Below the pieces are notes generated by a model. It had not been told where the DNA came from, made no database searches, and saw nothing but the letters and a program-made list of their open reading frames with translations. The translations under genes and the position numbers were made by a program. From the NCBI GenBank assembly GCA_025617745.1, contig CM046864.1, positions 29,326,199 through 29,390,198 on the forward strand: DNA of 64,000 nucleotides. The letters are read 5' to 3'. Source of the stretch: Heliocidaris erythrogramma (taxonomy: Eukaryota; Echinodermata; Echinoidea; Camarodonta; Echinometridae). This document shows, one piece after another, positions 1-9,615 of the stretch (positions are counted from its first letter, which is position 1; the number at the start of each line of letters is the position of its first letter).

Positions 1-60
1 ACCATGTGTAGATTCCCCCAACAATGGTACCAACAAGGCTAATAAGTCACGCTATCAATG

Positions 61-265
61 CATACTTTCATTCTCCAAAGTTGTCTTCGTCCTCCCAAAC
101 CACCTCCCTGGGATGCCATGAGACCATATTTTACTCAATATGGACCAGTAAATGTGTCAGAGCATACTTTCAACCTGCAAAATTGCTTTGGTCCTCTCTA
201 ATCGCCCCCATGGGATTCTGTAAAGCCACCTTTCTGTCAATTTCAACCATGCATAAACTTTTTTT
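61..265. repeat. Two-copy degenerate tandem repeat, period about 101 bp
   Basis: CATACTTTCA with similar following sequence starts at 61 and again at 162. The copies share scattered blocks such as TCGTCCTC/GGTCCTC and CCTGGGAT/CATGGGAT. This is intron of ADA2 gene A and no exon is seen here. Confidence 0.35.
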
Positions 266-360
266 GCCAAGAACCTTGTTTGGTAGAAGGACGTATTATT
301 TTCTTCTTTGTCTGTCATCCTTGATACAACTTTGCTAGTATTCAGTGGTCAAACTGTTTC

Positions 361-465
361 ACCTTTGTAGACATTCATTTAAAAGTTTCTGTGTTAAGAA
401 GTACCAAGACCTTCTTTGCCTGGTTATGACCTGGTAACACAGGAAAGTGGTGTTTGGTACTCTTT
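361..465 (+). pseudogene. Decayed copy of an ADA2 gene A exon (relic 1)
   Basis: The stretch resembles the start and middle of the real exon at 983-1185, including the run encoding KKYP..F.GYD and the GTAACACAGGA portion equivalent to VAQE. The frame is broken and the 3' part of the exon is missing. It lies in the intron upstream of the real exon in the same orientation, so it is a local duplication that has decayed. Confidence 0.6.
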
Positions 466-493
466 TCTTTTCCTGGTATTATCAGCATCTTCT

Positions 494-626
494 CTCCTTG
501 TACAGACATCCATTTAACAGGACTATGATCTTGGTTGGTATGGACCTACATGTACGTATTAAGAAGTACCATGTTTACTTGACCAGCTATGACCTAGTAG
601 CACAAGAGAATTGAGATGGTACACAT
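494..626 (+). pseudogene. Decayed copy of an ADA2 gene A exon (relic 2)
   Basis: This is a second and better preserved copy of the 5' two thirds of the exon at 983-1185. The similarity begins in the intron: CTCTCCTTGTACAG at the acceptor is shared exactly with the real exon. It continues through the segments for MDL, RKKY, YD and VAQE. The reading frame is lost. Together with relic 1 it forms a three-member tandem series with the live exon. Confidence 0.7.
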
Positions 627-652
627 ATTTTGAGTGTGTTTTTTTTTTCTTC

Positions 653-946
653 TTAACCTTTTAGTCACTAAACCATTAACATTTCTCACTGAACAGCCTG
701 GGACTGCCCGTGGACTTTAACCTTTGTAACACTACAGCAAATGTATTGTAGGGGATATTGGGCACTGAAATTTTTTTGTGTGCTATCTTTACACATAAGT
801 CATTTAGAATCCGCAATGAAGCAATGCGTTACTGTGGAAAGATTTTGCGTACAGCAGAGAGTCTATGCTGCAAGATAGTTTACTGAGACGGAGTTCAGTG
901 AGTAAATGCCCACAATACGCGTAATCCTCAGGTGCTAAAAGGTTAA
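653..946. mobile_element. Candidate foldback element with TTAACCTTTTAG ends
   Basis: TTAACCTTTTAG at the left and CTAAAAGGTTAA at the right are exact inverted repeats about 290 bp apart. There is no coding capacity, so this would be a non-autonomous DNA element in the intron. No target-site duplication could be assigned, and the ends are short enough that chance is possible. Confidence 0.45.
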
Positions 947-982
947 TATGAATCAAATATCTTAATTGCTCTCCTTGTACAG

Positions 983-3956
983 AACTCCAGTTAACAGGAC
1001 CAAGATCATGGAAGATGTACAGCTTGCTATGGACCTACGTAAGAAGTACCCAAAGCACTTTGCCGGATATGACATGGTAGCGCAGGAGGATGGTGGAGGA
1101 CCTTTGATAGACTACCTCAAGGAACTTCTCTATCCATCACAGAGTGGATTCAACCTGCCATTCTTCTTCCATGCTGGTGAAACAAGTATGCACCCCAAAA
1201 CAGTTTATTTTGTGGTGTGTTTTTTTATATTAGTTTTTTGTAACTAACCAGGTATGCTTTTATCAGTTGGCCCAATTCTTTCTCTCATAGCCTTAAAGAT
1301 CAGATATCAAACTTTAAGCTTTTTTTTTTCGTACTGTTAGAGGGTACCAAACACCAATAAATATTTTGCTCTACACCCATACGCGCTCGCCAAGATAAGG
1401 GCTCTCGCGGAACCCAACTCGGAGTTCGGTTCCGCGCACACCTTCATGTTATCCTTTATTTCCTTGACCTATAGAATGCTAGATAAAGTTCTTTGAGGTT
1501 GATTTTAAACTTTCTGGCAGTACACAATTAATTTTTCAGGTGATTGGTACCTTGGATATGTTTTTTTTTGCAGGGTGGCTTAGAGTATTCTGTATCATTG
1601 CCTGTCTTCGAAAATTGTATTTACCAAAATCTAAAGTGTTGCGTTGATAATTACAAATTGTATGCTATTATAGAAAGGTTCTGAGATATATTAGCCAGTT
1701 TCTCCTTTAGATACATGTATCAGGATGCATATAATTATATTTGTGATTAAAACATCCAGTCTGGGCACTTGTAGGGCACCGATTTCCAGATGGCTAATCC
1801 AAATCGCGGGGGAATATAGCCGTTGCAAACCCATTACATGGCACAATTTCTGCTTTAGGGAGCACGCATGTAGTATATCATACACTGTAAAACCAGAAAT
1901 TTCGCAAGTCGTCGAGGTTCACGAAAATTTCATGCCATGAAATTATCAAATCATAATTGGAACGACATGAAATTATTGCGAGAGTTTCTTGCTGCAAAAT
2001 TGGCTGTCATAAACAATTCGCAAAAGTTTTATGTCGCAATAGTTTCTGGTTTTGCAGTATATCCTACACAAGTCTATGCCATACAAGAGGCCTTAGACCT
2101 ACATGCTTCTGTTATTGCTGAAACTTTAATTTTGTTATTTGCTTTTGCAGACTGGCAGGGGACGTTTGTGGATGATAATCTCATAGATGCAGTTCTCCTC
2201 AATACGACTCGCATTGGACATGGCTATGCCATCAATAAACATCCTGCTGTCTTGGAGACAGTAAGGTCAAAGGGCATCGCTATAGAGCTGAACCCAATAT
2301 CAAATCAGGTTGGTGATATGGCTGTCAATGTACTGTAGGAAAGTGAATAATGTACACAGGCTGTATAAAGTTGTAGATTGTATCTCATATGAAATACGGG
2401 TTCAAGATGGTTATTTTGTAACATCCACCCTGTGTGATATGACCTACTAGGAGATTCAATAGTAGGCCTACTGTTCTCTTTATACAACTTGCTTATTATA
2501 AACCTCTTACAAAAAACAAACAAAAAAATTATCAGTGCAATCTTGACCACATAAGAAAATGAAGGGACCCCATTTGACTCTAAAAAGGCCAGATTGTTTT
2601 GGGACTCTCTCAGCTGAATGGGCTGAATTTCACTGGACCTGGGATCTCGGCCATAGAGTGACGAAAAATTCTGAAACTTGGCACACAGAATATGCCCATG
2701 AAGTTTCATATTAATATCTCAAAAAAAAATTTTAATAATTGCTAATTAACTATTGAATTCACATAAATATGAATTTACAATTCTGCATCCAGTCTTATCT
2801 GCTTGAGATATGAAGTGAGTTCTTTGACCTTTGTCCCTTTGACTCCTTCATTACCCTGGTGTTTGTAGGTGCTCCACCTGGTGCATGATCTCAGGAATCA
2901 CATCAGGGTTGATCTGACTCTGAAGACCTTTCCTGAGGTCGCTGACTCTTTAAGAAAATGATTGGCATTTATCATTTTAACTTTTAATCTGATGACTCCG
3001 TAGTTTCTCAATCTTCATATATTTCTAGGTGCTGCACTTGGTACATGATCTTAGGAATCACATCGGGGCTGGTTTGATACCTGAGGACTACCCTGTGGTC
3101 GTCAGCTCAGATGACCCCGCGTCCTGGGGGGCATTACCTCTGTCACATGACTACTACATGGCCTTCATGGCCATGTCTCGAGAGACGACAGGGCTGACAC
3201 TTCTCAAACAGCTAGCATTGAATACTTTCAAGTAAGGAGCCATTTTTAAAAATTCATATGCAGATAATGAAGCTTGTCTCTCACATTTAGAGTATGGCAA
3301 ATTTCTTTCTTAATTGTGCTTTCCTGAAGAAATTGGGGGGGGGGGGGGTTATGATTTCATTATTCTGTAGACCCCATGTTGGGCAAATGGGAGAGTTGTC
3401 AGACAGTTCATTATAGTGACAATATCAATTCACCAACTGATATTTCCATTTGTATGCTGATCTTTTTTTTTCTTCAAAATTCCTGACTTTCTTATATTTC
3501 ATCTAATTTTTGTTTAATCTTTTACTAATCCTTTTCTCTGATTTTCTGCTTTTCTGTTGAGGAACGAGCTATTGAGGTTATGTATTTCCTTTTACTACCA
3601 TGCTAGTGTATTGCTCAAAGTCTCGGCAGGACCATACTTTAAAACCAGAAACTGTGGCATGTCGGAAAATATTTTGATTGGTCCGGATTCATAAAAGTTT
3701 CATTCTGCAAACATAATTGAATCATGACACTTAATTTGCATTTCGCTAGTTTCTTGCCATAAAAATTGCAGTTGTTAAAATTAGGAACAGTTTCAAATAA
3801 ATGACACCAATACAATCTGACATTTTTATATAATTTTGCAGGTACAGTGCCATGACAGAACCTGAAAAGGAAGCAGCGATAGATTTATGGCAAGCCAAAT
3901 GGGAGGCCTTCCTGGATGAGATACTAGCAAGGTATGGAATAAGCCCACCATCTTAA
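983..3956 (+). CDS. ADA2: ADA2/ADGF-type secreted adenosine deaminase, gene A (3' four exons)
   Basis: This gene would convert extracellular adenosine to inosine. Exons: 983-1185, 2151-2308, 3029-3231 and 3842-3956 (stop TAA 3954-3956), each bounded by AG and GT with matching phases. The encoded C-terminal catalytic part shows FFFHAGET at the end of the first exon, RIGHGY in the second, VVVSSDDP in the third (metal-site aspartates) and a final helix with [14 protein letters not shown]. These match the ADA2/CECR1 family rather than cytosolic ADA. The signal peptide and N-terminal exons lie left of the window. Exon sizes of 203, 158 and 203 nt are identical to gene B at 23349-15785. The residue after HAGET is Asn (split codon A|AC) where gene B and human ADA2 have Asp. 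Introns hold foldback elements and decayed exon copies. The assignment is firm; whether the gene is functional depends on the unseen 5' part. Confidence 0.9.
1406..1436. repeat. GC-rich hairpin
   Basis: CGCGGAACC and GGTTCCGCG pair around the centre ACTCGGAGT, giving a 31-bp near-perfect palindrome in an otherwise AT-rich intron. Confidence 0.6.
1440..1560 (+). repeat. Dispersed repeat, copy 1 (second copy at 47003-47155)
   Basis: GTTATCCTTTATTT, CCTATAGAATGC, AGATAAA and GGTGATTGGTAC occur in the same order and spacing here and at 47003-47155. No terminal repeats were found, so the family is unclassified. Confidence 0.55.
1883..2057. mobile_element. TA-flanked foldback element (CACTGTAAAACCAG ends)
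   Basis: The ends CACTGTAAAACCAGAAAT and TTTCTGGTTTTGCAG are inverted repeats, each bordered by TA, as in Tc1/mariner-type non-autonomous elements. It is about 175 bp, lies in an ADA2 gene A intron and has no coding capacity. Lone similar ends occur near 3645 and 56250. Confidence 0.7.
2860..2960 (+). pseudogene. Decayed 5' half of the ADA2 gene A SSDD exon
   Basis: The sequence matches the first half of the live exon at 3029-3231, starting at a preserved TAG|GTGCT acceptor and reading [12 protein letters not shown] before diverging. It does not reach the SSDDP metal motif and ends in a stop, so it cannot replace the live exon. It lies about 160 bp upstream of the real exon in the same orientation. 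Confidence 0.75.
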
Positions 3957-3994
3957 CTTGTGATTCGTTGACTGATGAGAGTTTAGTTAAAAAG

Positions 3995-4352
3995 AAGGTT
4001 GAGTTCTGAGAAAGGAGAAATATAATTTGTGAGCTTTCTCATTCCTTTTATGTCAGTTTGGAAGAACCTCATAGTAGAATCGTCCCCTGAAAAGGAATAC
4101 TCTTTAAATGCCCTCATATTCAAAATATGACAAGAAAAAATGAAAGTGTTTGGGCCGAAAATTCATGCCACATGTTTGTACTGTCCCATATATCCATTTC
4201 TGTGTGCAGTGTATACATGCTTTTCAGCAAGATTAGGTCAAGTCCAAAACCACACAGTGTACACAAATTCTTTTATAGACATAATCAACCTTTCAGATTG
4301 CTTTGGGACAGTTTTCTTTCACAGTGTAATCACATGATTAGTACTCAACTTT
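3995..4352. mobile_element. R370 repeat, copy 1
   Basis: This is the first of four copies of a repeat of about 360 bp (others at 39367-39741, 45955-46294 and 48980-49516). All share blocks such as GAGCTTTCTCATTCC, TTTTATGTCAGTTT, CATGCCACATG and CCCATTTCTGTGTGC. The ends GGTTGAGTTCTG and CAGAACTCAACTT (clearest in copy 2) are inverted repeats, which points to a non-autonomous DNA element. It lies just beyond the stop of ADA2 gene A. Confidence 0.75.
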
Positions 4353-4685
4353 ATCTTTAAATTCTCTTTGTTGCCCTCTTGCTCAAAACAACTATAACAT
4401 TGTAAAAGTCCATGTAGGAAAGATGAAGTAATACTGACCTTCAACAGATGTTCATTGATTCTGAAATTATTGTCTTGTCATATTGGAAAAGAAGTAATCT
4501 TTGATCATGAAAATGAACATATTTATATTTGTAGCCTTCGCTTTAATTTTGAAAGGTTGTTTGTTAACATCAAATATTCTATAAATGTTATTATACAACA
4601 CCTACTAAGATTCTTGCAACCCCATTGGTCAATTCTTAATCACATGACATCCGATAAAAGTACTGTTGAACAGTATCATTCTCCA

Positions 4686-4812
4686 GGCGTGCAATTCCGT
4701 TTGATCCATTTGCACCATTGCACGCTGACGTCACTATCGATGTACACAGTATATTGTGAGGTACCGTGCAATGAAACAAATGGCTCAAACGAAATTGCAC
4801 TCTGACGTCACA
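4686..4812. promoter_or_regulatory. Paired CRE/ATF sites within inverted repeats upstream of the Crypton gene
   Basis: TGACGTCA occurs at 4726-4733 and 4803-4810. Each follows a segment of about 35 bp beginning GTGCAAT and ending ATTGCAC, and the two segments are inverted copies of each other. The block ends about 190 bp before the start codon at 5001. A promoter role is inferred from position and the known CREB/ATF consensus. Confidence 0.45.
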
Positions 4813-5000
4813 ATAAACATAAATCATGGTACGCGCGGCGCAGTTTATGCAACACAAAAATATGCGGTCGACGCGACGCGCGGGCAGCTAGCATATTTTT
4901 GCAGGCTAGGCTATGCGCTACGTTAGATCTGGTTTGTTAATGTTCCCAGCTAGCTGAGGGATTGTTCTTTGTCTTTACTTTTAAGTTAAAAACTTACATC

Positions 5001-6377
5001 ATGGCAGGACCAAACTTTGTATTGCTAAATGATGACGAATTGAATGAATTATTGTCTGACTCTGATTCTCACAACACTAAGAGAGGTATTAAATTCGCGA
5101 AGAGCCGTTTGGAATCATTTGCAAAATGTGTATCAATGTCGTTAGCGGAGGTCAACAGTTTGCCGGATCCAGAGCTGGATAAGTTTCTCTCTCGATTTTA
5201 CGCTGGTTTACGGAAAGATGATGGAAGCTTGTACACTAAGAAATCTATGCACTCTATCAGATATGGAATCCGTCGCCATTTTGAGTCTACCAAAGGAGAG
5301 GATATTACAAATGTGGTGAAATTTCCGGAGAGTCAAAGGGTCTACAAGGCTATGATGGTCAAGTTGAAGAAGGAAGGAAAGGGGTTCGTCAAGCATAAAA
5401 GTGCAGTAACTGACAATGACATGGCAAAGATTTTCGAATCAGATGCAGTCAACCCTGATACACCTCTTGGTCTTCAAAACAAAGTGTTTTTGGACGTCAT
5501 GACATACTTTGGGCAGAGAGGCCGCGAAAATCTTCGTGATATGACAGTCAACGACTATATTTTCCACACTGATGAAGACGGGCTTCGTTACTTTGAGCAT
5601 CGCGATACGCTAACAAAATCGAGACGGGAAAATGAAGACGAAGAATTTGGTGGTCGCATGTATGAAATACCTGGGTCTTCGAGGTGCCCGGTCACTTCTT
5701 TGCTAAAGTATCTGGCTTCCTTGAATCCCAATTCAAACCACTTTTGGCAGCGACCAAAAGCTTCTTCGCCATCTGATGGACCCTGGTATGACAATGTCCC
5801 GTTGGGAGTAAATTCCCTTGGGAATAAAATGAGAAAGATTGCTGAGAGGGCTCAGTGTGATCATCATTACACAAATCACAGCCTGAGAGCTACCACAGTT
5901 ACGATCCTGGATCACGCAGGATTCGCAAATCGCGATATTATGGCAGTCACAGGACACAAATCTGAATCATCTCTGAAAAATTATGCTAGAACCAGTGACA
6001 ATAAAAAGAAGATGATGAGTGCAAAAATCTCCAAATCCATACAGGAACTTCCTTCCACATCAGGATCTAACGATGGACTCGGACTTCAGGCTCTGAATGT
6101 TATGGCATCTCGATCTAACCTTGTCGTTAGACCTAAAGACAAAGTTAGGTCTAACGTTACATGTAGCCCTCCTGGGCTTGGCCCTGAACCATCTGCATCC
6201 ATCGTTGACGAACAATTTGCCGATACCGGAACAGAATCTACTGGAGATATTGTTACTCTTTCCCAAGAACAGCTTATTTTACAGGAATCTAACTTAAATA
6301 TTCAGAACACATCTTCGTCCACGAGCTCTGTGCAACATTTTCATTTCCATGGACCGGTTACTTTTTACAACAGATAG
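5001..6377 (+). CDS. Crypton-like tyrosine recombinase (DUF3504 type), apparently intact
   Basis: One uninterrupted 458-codon exon. The ATG at 5001 is preferred over an upstream in-frame ATG at 4962 because it sits in a good context (ATCATGG). The N-terminal 130 residues are helical and resemble a SAM-like core-binding domain. The C-terminal catalytic part has the tyrosine-recombinase set in order: Arg173 in GQRGREN, Lys206 in TLTKSRR, His293 and Arg296 in HSLR, His319 in TGHKS and Tyr328 in KNYAR. A low-complexity tail rich in Ser, Thr, Asn and Gln follows and ends HFHFHGPVTFYNR. This arrangement is known from Crypton transposons and their host-derived relatives (ZMYM2, QRICH1, KIAA1958 class). 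It may be a live transposon or a captured gene; clear element ends were not found. Confidence 0.85.
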   Translation: MAGPNFVLLNDDELNELLSDSDSHNTKRGIKFAKSRLESFAKCVSMSLAEVNSLPDPELDKFLSRFYAGLRKDDGSLYTKKSMHSIRYGIRRHFESTKGEDITNVVKFPESQRVYKAMMVKLKKEGKGFVKHKSAVTDNDMAKIFESDAVNPDTPLGLQNKVFLDVMTYFGQRGRENLRDMTVNDYIFHTDEDGLRYFEHRDTLTKSRRENEDEEFGGRMYEIPGSSRCPVTSLLKYLASLNPNSNHFWQRPKASSPSDGPWYDNVPLGVNSLGNKMRKIAERAQCDHHYTNHSLRATTVTILDHAGFANRDIMAVTGHKSESSLKNYARTSDNKKKMMSAKISKSIQELPSTSGSNDGLGLQALNVMASRSNLVVRPKDKVRSNVTCSPPGLGPEPSASIVDEQFADTGTESTGDIVTLSQEQLILQESNLNIQNTSSSTSSVQHFHFHGPVTFYNR

Positions 6378-6780
6378 ATCTAACGTTAGATCTTACATTA
6401 GACCTAGGCCTAGTGGCTAGTCCAAGATCTAAACTAGAGAGATAGAGGTCTACTGAAATATACTGTTTTCTACTGTTTCTGATTGGATTCGATTGTTATA
6501 TATGGATATTACCTTTGATACTGTTGAAATCAAGCGTTTTCTGAGATGATACTGTTTTGTACTGATTGCATGAAGTCGATTCTTCTAAGACTAAGACAAG
6601 TTCGACTGTTAAAATCCAGCGTTTGTTGATAGTGATACTGTTTTCTAACTCTAGCCTAAGTGTTTCTGATTGGATTCGATTCTTATCTGATTGATCATTT
6701 TCCCCATCGTTTTGGATTCTATAAAATGGATTATTGGAGTTCATTAAATCATTCAGCAAGCTACAAATATTTGGTAAGTT
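6378..6780. repeat. Short repeats downstream of the Crypton gene
   Basis: GATCTAACGTTAGATC is a perfect palindrome just past the stop codon, and related CTAACGTTA/GTTAGACCTA pieces recur inside the 3' end of the gene. TTTCTGATTGGATTCGATT occurs at about 6475 and again at about 6660, and GATACTGTT several times between. These could be subterminal recombinase sites, but this is inference. Confidence 0.4.
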
Positions 6781-7027
6781 GAACTGATAATTTTGCTTTC
6801 TTTCTATCTCTCTAAACTCTCTCTCTCTCTCTAGCTCTCTACACTCGAATATAATTATCGAATCGGCCGGGTATGTACTGTATAGCGCAGTCGTACTACG
6901 TTTGCACGCTCACTGTACTATCGGTAATTTTATCGATCGCTGAATCTGGTCGGTCATATTTGGACTAGTAAAACCGTTCTTTAAAAAAAATGTTTTAAGC
7001 TCGTTAACGTCCGAGGTGTTGTATAAA
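6781..7027. other. Gene-free spacer with a short CT microsatellite
   Basis: A CT run lies near 6815-6836. No coding or paired structure is evident in the rest of the stretch. Confidence 0.5.
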
Positions 7028-7193
7028 ACAAATAGTGAATGGTCTTTATTCGTGCAATGGAACAAGATTTTGCATTCGGTGAAAGATGAGACGCTCTATT
7101 CAACTCGGCTGCGCCTCGTTGAATAGAGCGTCTCTTATCTTTCACCTCGTGCAAAATCTTGTACCATCGCACTCATGGCCATTCACTATTTGT
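7028..7193. mobile_element. Palindromic foldback element, 166 bp
   Basis: ACAAATAGTGAATGG and CCATTCACTATTTGT are perfect terminal inverted repeats. Pairing continues inward through CAAGATTTTGCA/TGCAAAATCTTG and AGACGCTCTATTCAAC/GTTGAATAGAGCGTCT to a central loop of about 13 nt. The element is non-coding. Confidence 0.8.
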
Positions 7194-7240
7194 ATACTAA
7201 CATATGAAATAAATTGTATCATTGGCTATAATGTCTTTAT

Positions 7241-7700
7241 ACCCTGCCAAACTTTGTTTGGCGGTTTGTCGGTCCGTTGCAAATCTTGCACATCGAACTA
7301 CTTCCTCATTTTTCGAGCAATGCTAATGAAATTTGCCACACACATTGGTCTTGGGATGCATATGTGCAAGACATAATTTTTAAATGTGTCGGAAACTGCG
7401 TTGCCATGGTAACGGCCTATTATGGCACTAAATCGGTTTTAAATCTTGCGGATCGAACTACTTCCTCATTTTTTGAGCAATGCTCATGAAATTTGGCACA
7501 CACATTTGTCTTGGGATGGAGATGTGCAAGACATATTTTTGGAATGTGTCGGACACTGCGTTGCCAAGGAAACAGCATGGCAACATCATATGGCAATAAA
7601 TCAGTGGGAAATCTTGTAGATCAAACTACTTCCTCATTTTTCTAGGAATGCTCATGAAATTAGGCACACACATTGTGGCAGGGGTATTAATCACCTTCAG
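7241..7700 (-). mobile_element. Tandem-repeat element with terminal hairpin (Helentron-like architecture)
   Basis: The left end is a hairpin GCCAAAC-TTT-GTTTGGC, then GTCGGTCCG, then about 2.5 tandem copies of a unit of 160-167 bp. Unit landmarks are ATCGAACTACTTCCTCATTT, TGCTCATGAAATTTGGCAC and GACACTGCGTTGCCA. The design mirrors the element at 35855-37317. Non-autonomous Helentron elements of invertebrates are known to combine a terminal hairpin, a short GGAC-type simple repeat and central tandem repeats. No helicase or Rep coding is present, so the class is inferred. Confidence 0.5.
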
Positions 7701-7990
7701 TGATATTCTAGTATCCTTTTGTTCTCTTTCTACAGATATGGAAATACTGAAACCATGCTTAAAGAAGAACTGTAATAGTGCAGAGTAGCCTTCATGCCTC
7801 ACAACACGATGATCACGAGTGGTAATTCTTATGATATGTATCTTCATTGGAAAGCATTCAAAATTCTATTTTCCCTTCCATATCATAAAATGAAAACAAA
7901 GCAAAGTATTTCTCGTATTCATCTTTCCTTTTCTTCCTCATGAAGTTGTATACAGGAAATTTACCCTAACTTTTGGACCATTGAAGCATA

Positions 7991-8018
7991 TATATACATG
8001 TATATATATATATATATA
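7991..8018. repeat. AT microsatellite
   Basis: TATATA run next to the left end of the foldback element at 8027. Confidence 0.8.
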
Positions 8019-8026
8019 CCCCTAAT

Positions 8027-8160
8027 GGGTACATTAGGAGGACAGTTTTCTCATTTCTATAGACAACTGTCGACCTAATGACACCAACTGTCTACCTAAT
8101 GTAGGGGTCGCTATTATGACGGAATAAACTGCATTGTTATGTGTCGACCTAATGTACCCT
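8027..8160. mobile_element. Small foldback element (GGGTACATTAGG ends)
   Basis: GGGTACATTAGG at the left and CCTAATGTACCC at the right are inverted. ACCTAATG motifs recur inside. It is about 134 bp, non-coding and bordered on both sides by AT microsatellites. Confidence 0.65.
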
Positions 8161-8177
8161 TTAGTAAAATATACCAG

Positions 8178-8202
8178 TATATATATATATATATATATAT
8201 TT
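8178..8202. repeat. AT microsatellite
   Basis: TATATA run immediately right of the foldback element. Confidence 0.8.
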
Positions 8203-8520
8203 AAAGTAAAATAAACTTCACTCCGAGGATAAAGACATAGTAGATATCCGCAGGTTTGCTTCCTCAAGTGCTTTCGTTTAATTCTTCAGGTGGAATGATT
8301 AACCTGTTAGTTACATGCGTTTATATATCGTACAAGTAGAATTTACAAACATTTTACAAGTCTTTCAAATCTCCATTGTTAAAGTTAGGAGATCTATTCA
8401 ATGGACGGATAGTTGCTGGTAGATGAAGAGAAAGCTATAAGAATGAGTTGTGATAGCAGGGAGGATGAATAGTAGGTCTGGTGAGCAGAGGAAGAAGGAT
8501 TATGGCATTTGGAGTCAATG

Positions 8521-8637
8521 GAACAAATGGATTATTGTTTGGAACAGTACACAATAGAGTAGAGTGATTACAATAGCTTAAACCAGGTAATCACTCTACT
8601 CTATTGTGTACTGTGCCAAACAATAATCCATTTGTTC
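8521..8637. repeat. Near-perfect 51-bp hairpin with 15-nt loop
   Basis: 8521-8571 and 8587-8637 are reverse complements with a single mismatch (in the AACAGTAC versus GTACTGTG part), separated by 15 nt. The arms are far less decayed than other foldback elements here. It could be a very young inverted duplication, a miniature transposon or a source of double-stranded RNA. Confidence 0.85.
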
Positions 8638-9257
8638 CCCAAAGATAAAACCAAGAAAAACTCACTTAAAACCTTTTTTTAGCCTTGGAAGTTAGGTCCC
8701 CAAGAGTTATACATAGATTTCTATGTTATATTTTACAAAATTGAGTTCACCCTACCATTCAAAATCTTGTAGCAATTTAAGTTATTTGGCACCCTTTACA
8801 TGCATAGATACAATGTCTCCAATCATACGGAAAGAGGAAAAAAACAACGCCCAACACATTACGACAAATCAAAACAGTATCCTTCACACCAAATTCCCCC
8901 ATCAGTCGATTTTCTAACTATATACAGTCATGTATATTTATATGTATATAAGATTACAGTGTGAAAAATTTGCTTCTTGCCATACACTGTCTTGCTTTGA
9001 TTAAATAAACATTACAAATCAATGTAAATTGATCTATTCCATGTGAATCATATCAGTATTACTTGATCTAATCATGCAGTATCAAATCAATTCATGTCAA
9101 TGTAATTCAATGTAATATCAGCGTTACCTCAGTGTTCAATCAGTATCAGTGTTATATCAGTCGAGTCAATGTGACATGGGCTAGTCATTGTCAATATACA
9201 TGTAGTCCATGTTACTTTATTCAGTCAATGTCAATGTAATTGATGTCAACCTAATCA

Positions 9258-9525
9258 TATCCGGACAACTACCCCCTGGCTGGACATTAACCCCCCCCCC
9301 CCCGGACAAATACCCCCTGGATAATTACACCCCTCCTCCACCCCCCCCCCCCCCCCCGGATTCTAGGGTAGTTGTCCAGGGGGGGGGGGGGTGTAATTAT
9401 CCAGGGGGTAGTTGTCTTGGGGGGATCAGGGTAATCATCATTTTTAGGGGGGTAATATTTCCTGGGGAATAATTGTCCTGGGGGTAGTTGTCCGAGAGGT
9501 AGTTTTCCAGGGGTACATGTAGTTG
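9258..9525. repeat. Poly-C/poly-G inverted repeat with GGACAACTACCCCC motif
   Basis: GGACAACTACCCCCTGG on the left is mirrored by CCAGGGGGTAGTTGTC on the right, and several further TAGTTGTCC copies follow. C tracts of 13-17 precede a G tract of 12-13, so the stretch can fold back on itself. Confidence 0.7.
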
Positions 9526-9615
9526 CCCTACAATCGATGTCAATCTAATGGATGTCAATCTAATCAGTGCCAATCTTATTAATAGTACTTGATCTTATCA
9601 ATCAATTTGATAAAT

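Noticed and set aside
4636-4857. Open frames on both strands just upstream of the Crypton gene
   Set aside because: They arise from the inverted-repeat block; the mirrored residues show the palindromic DNA origin.
4962-5000. Upstream in-frame ATG of the Crypton gene as the true start
   Set aside because: Its context is poor and the added residues (MFFVFTFKLKTYI) are atypical for the family. The ATG at 5001 has a better context.
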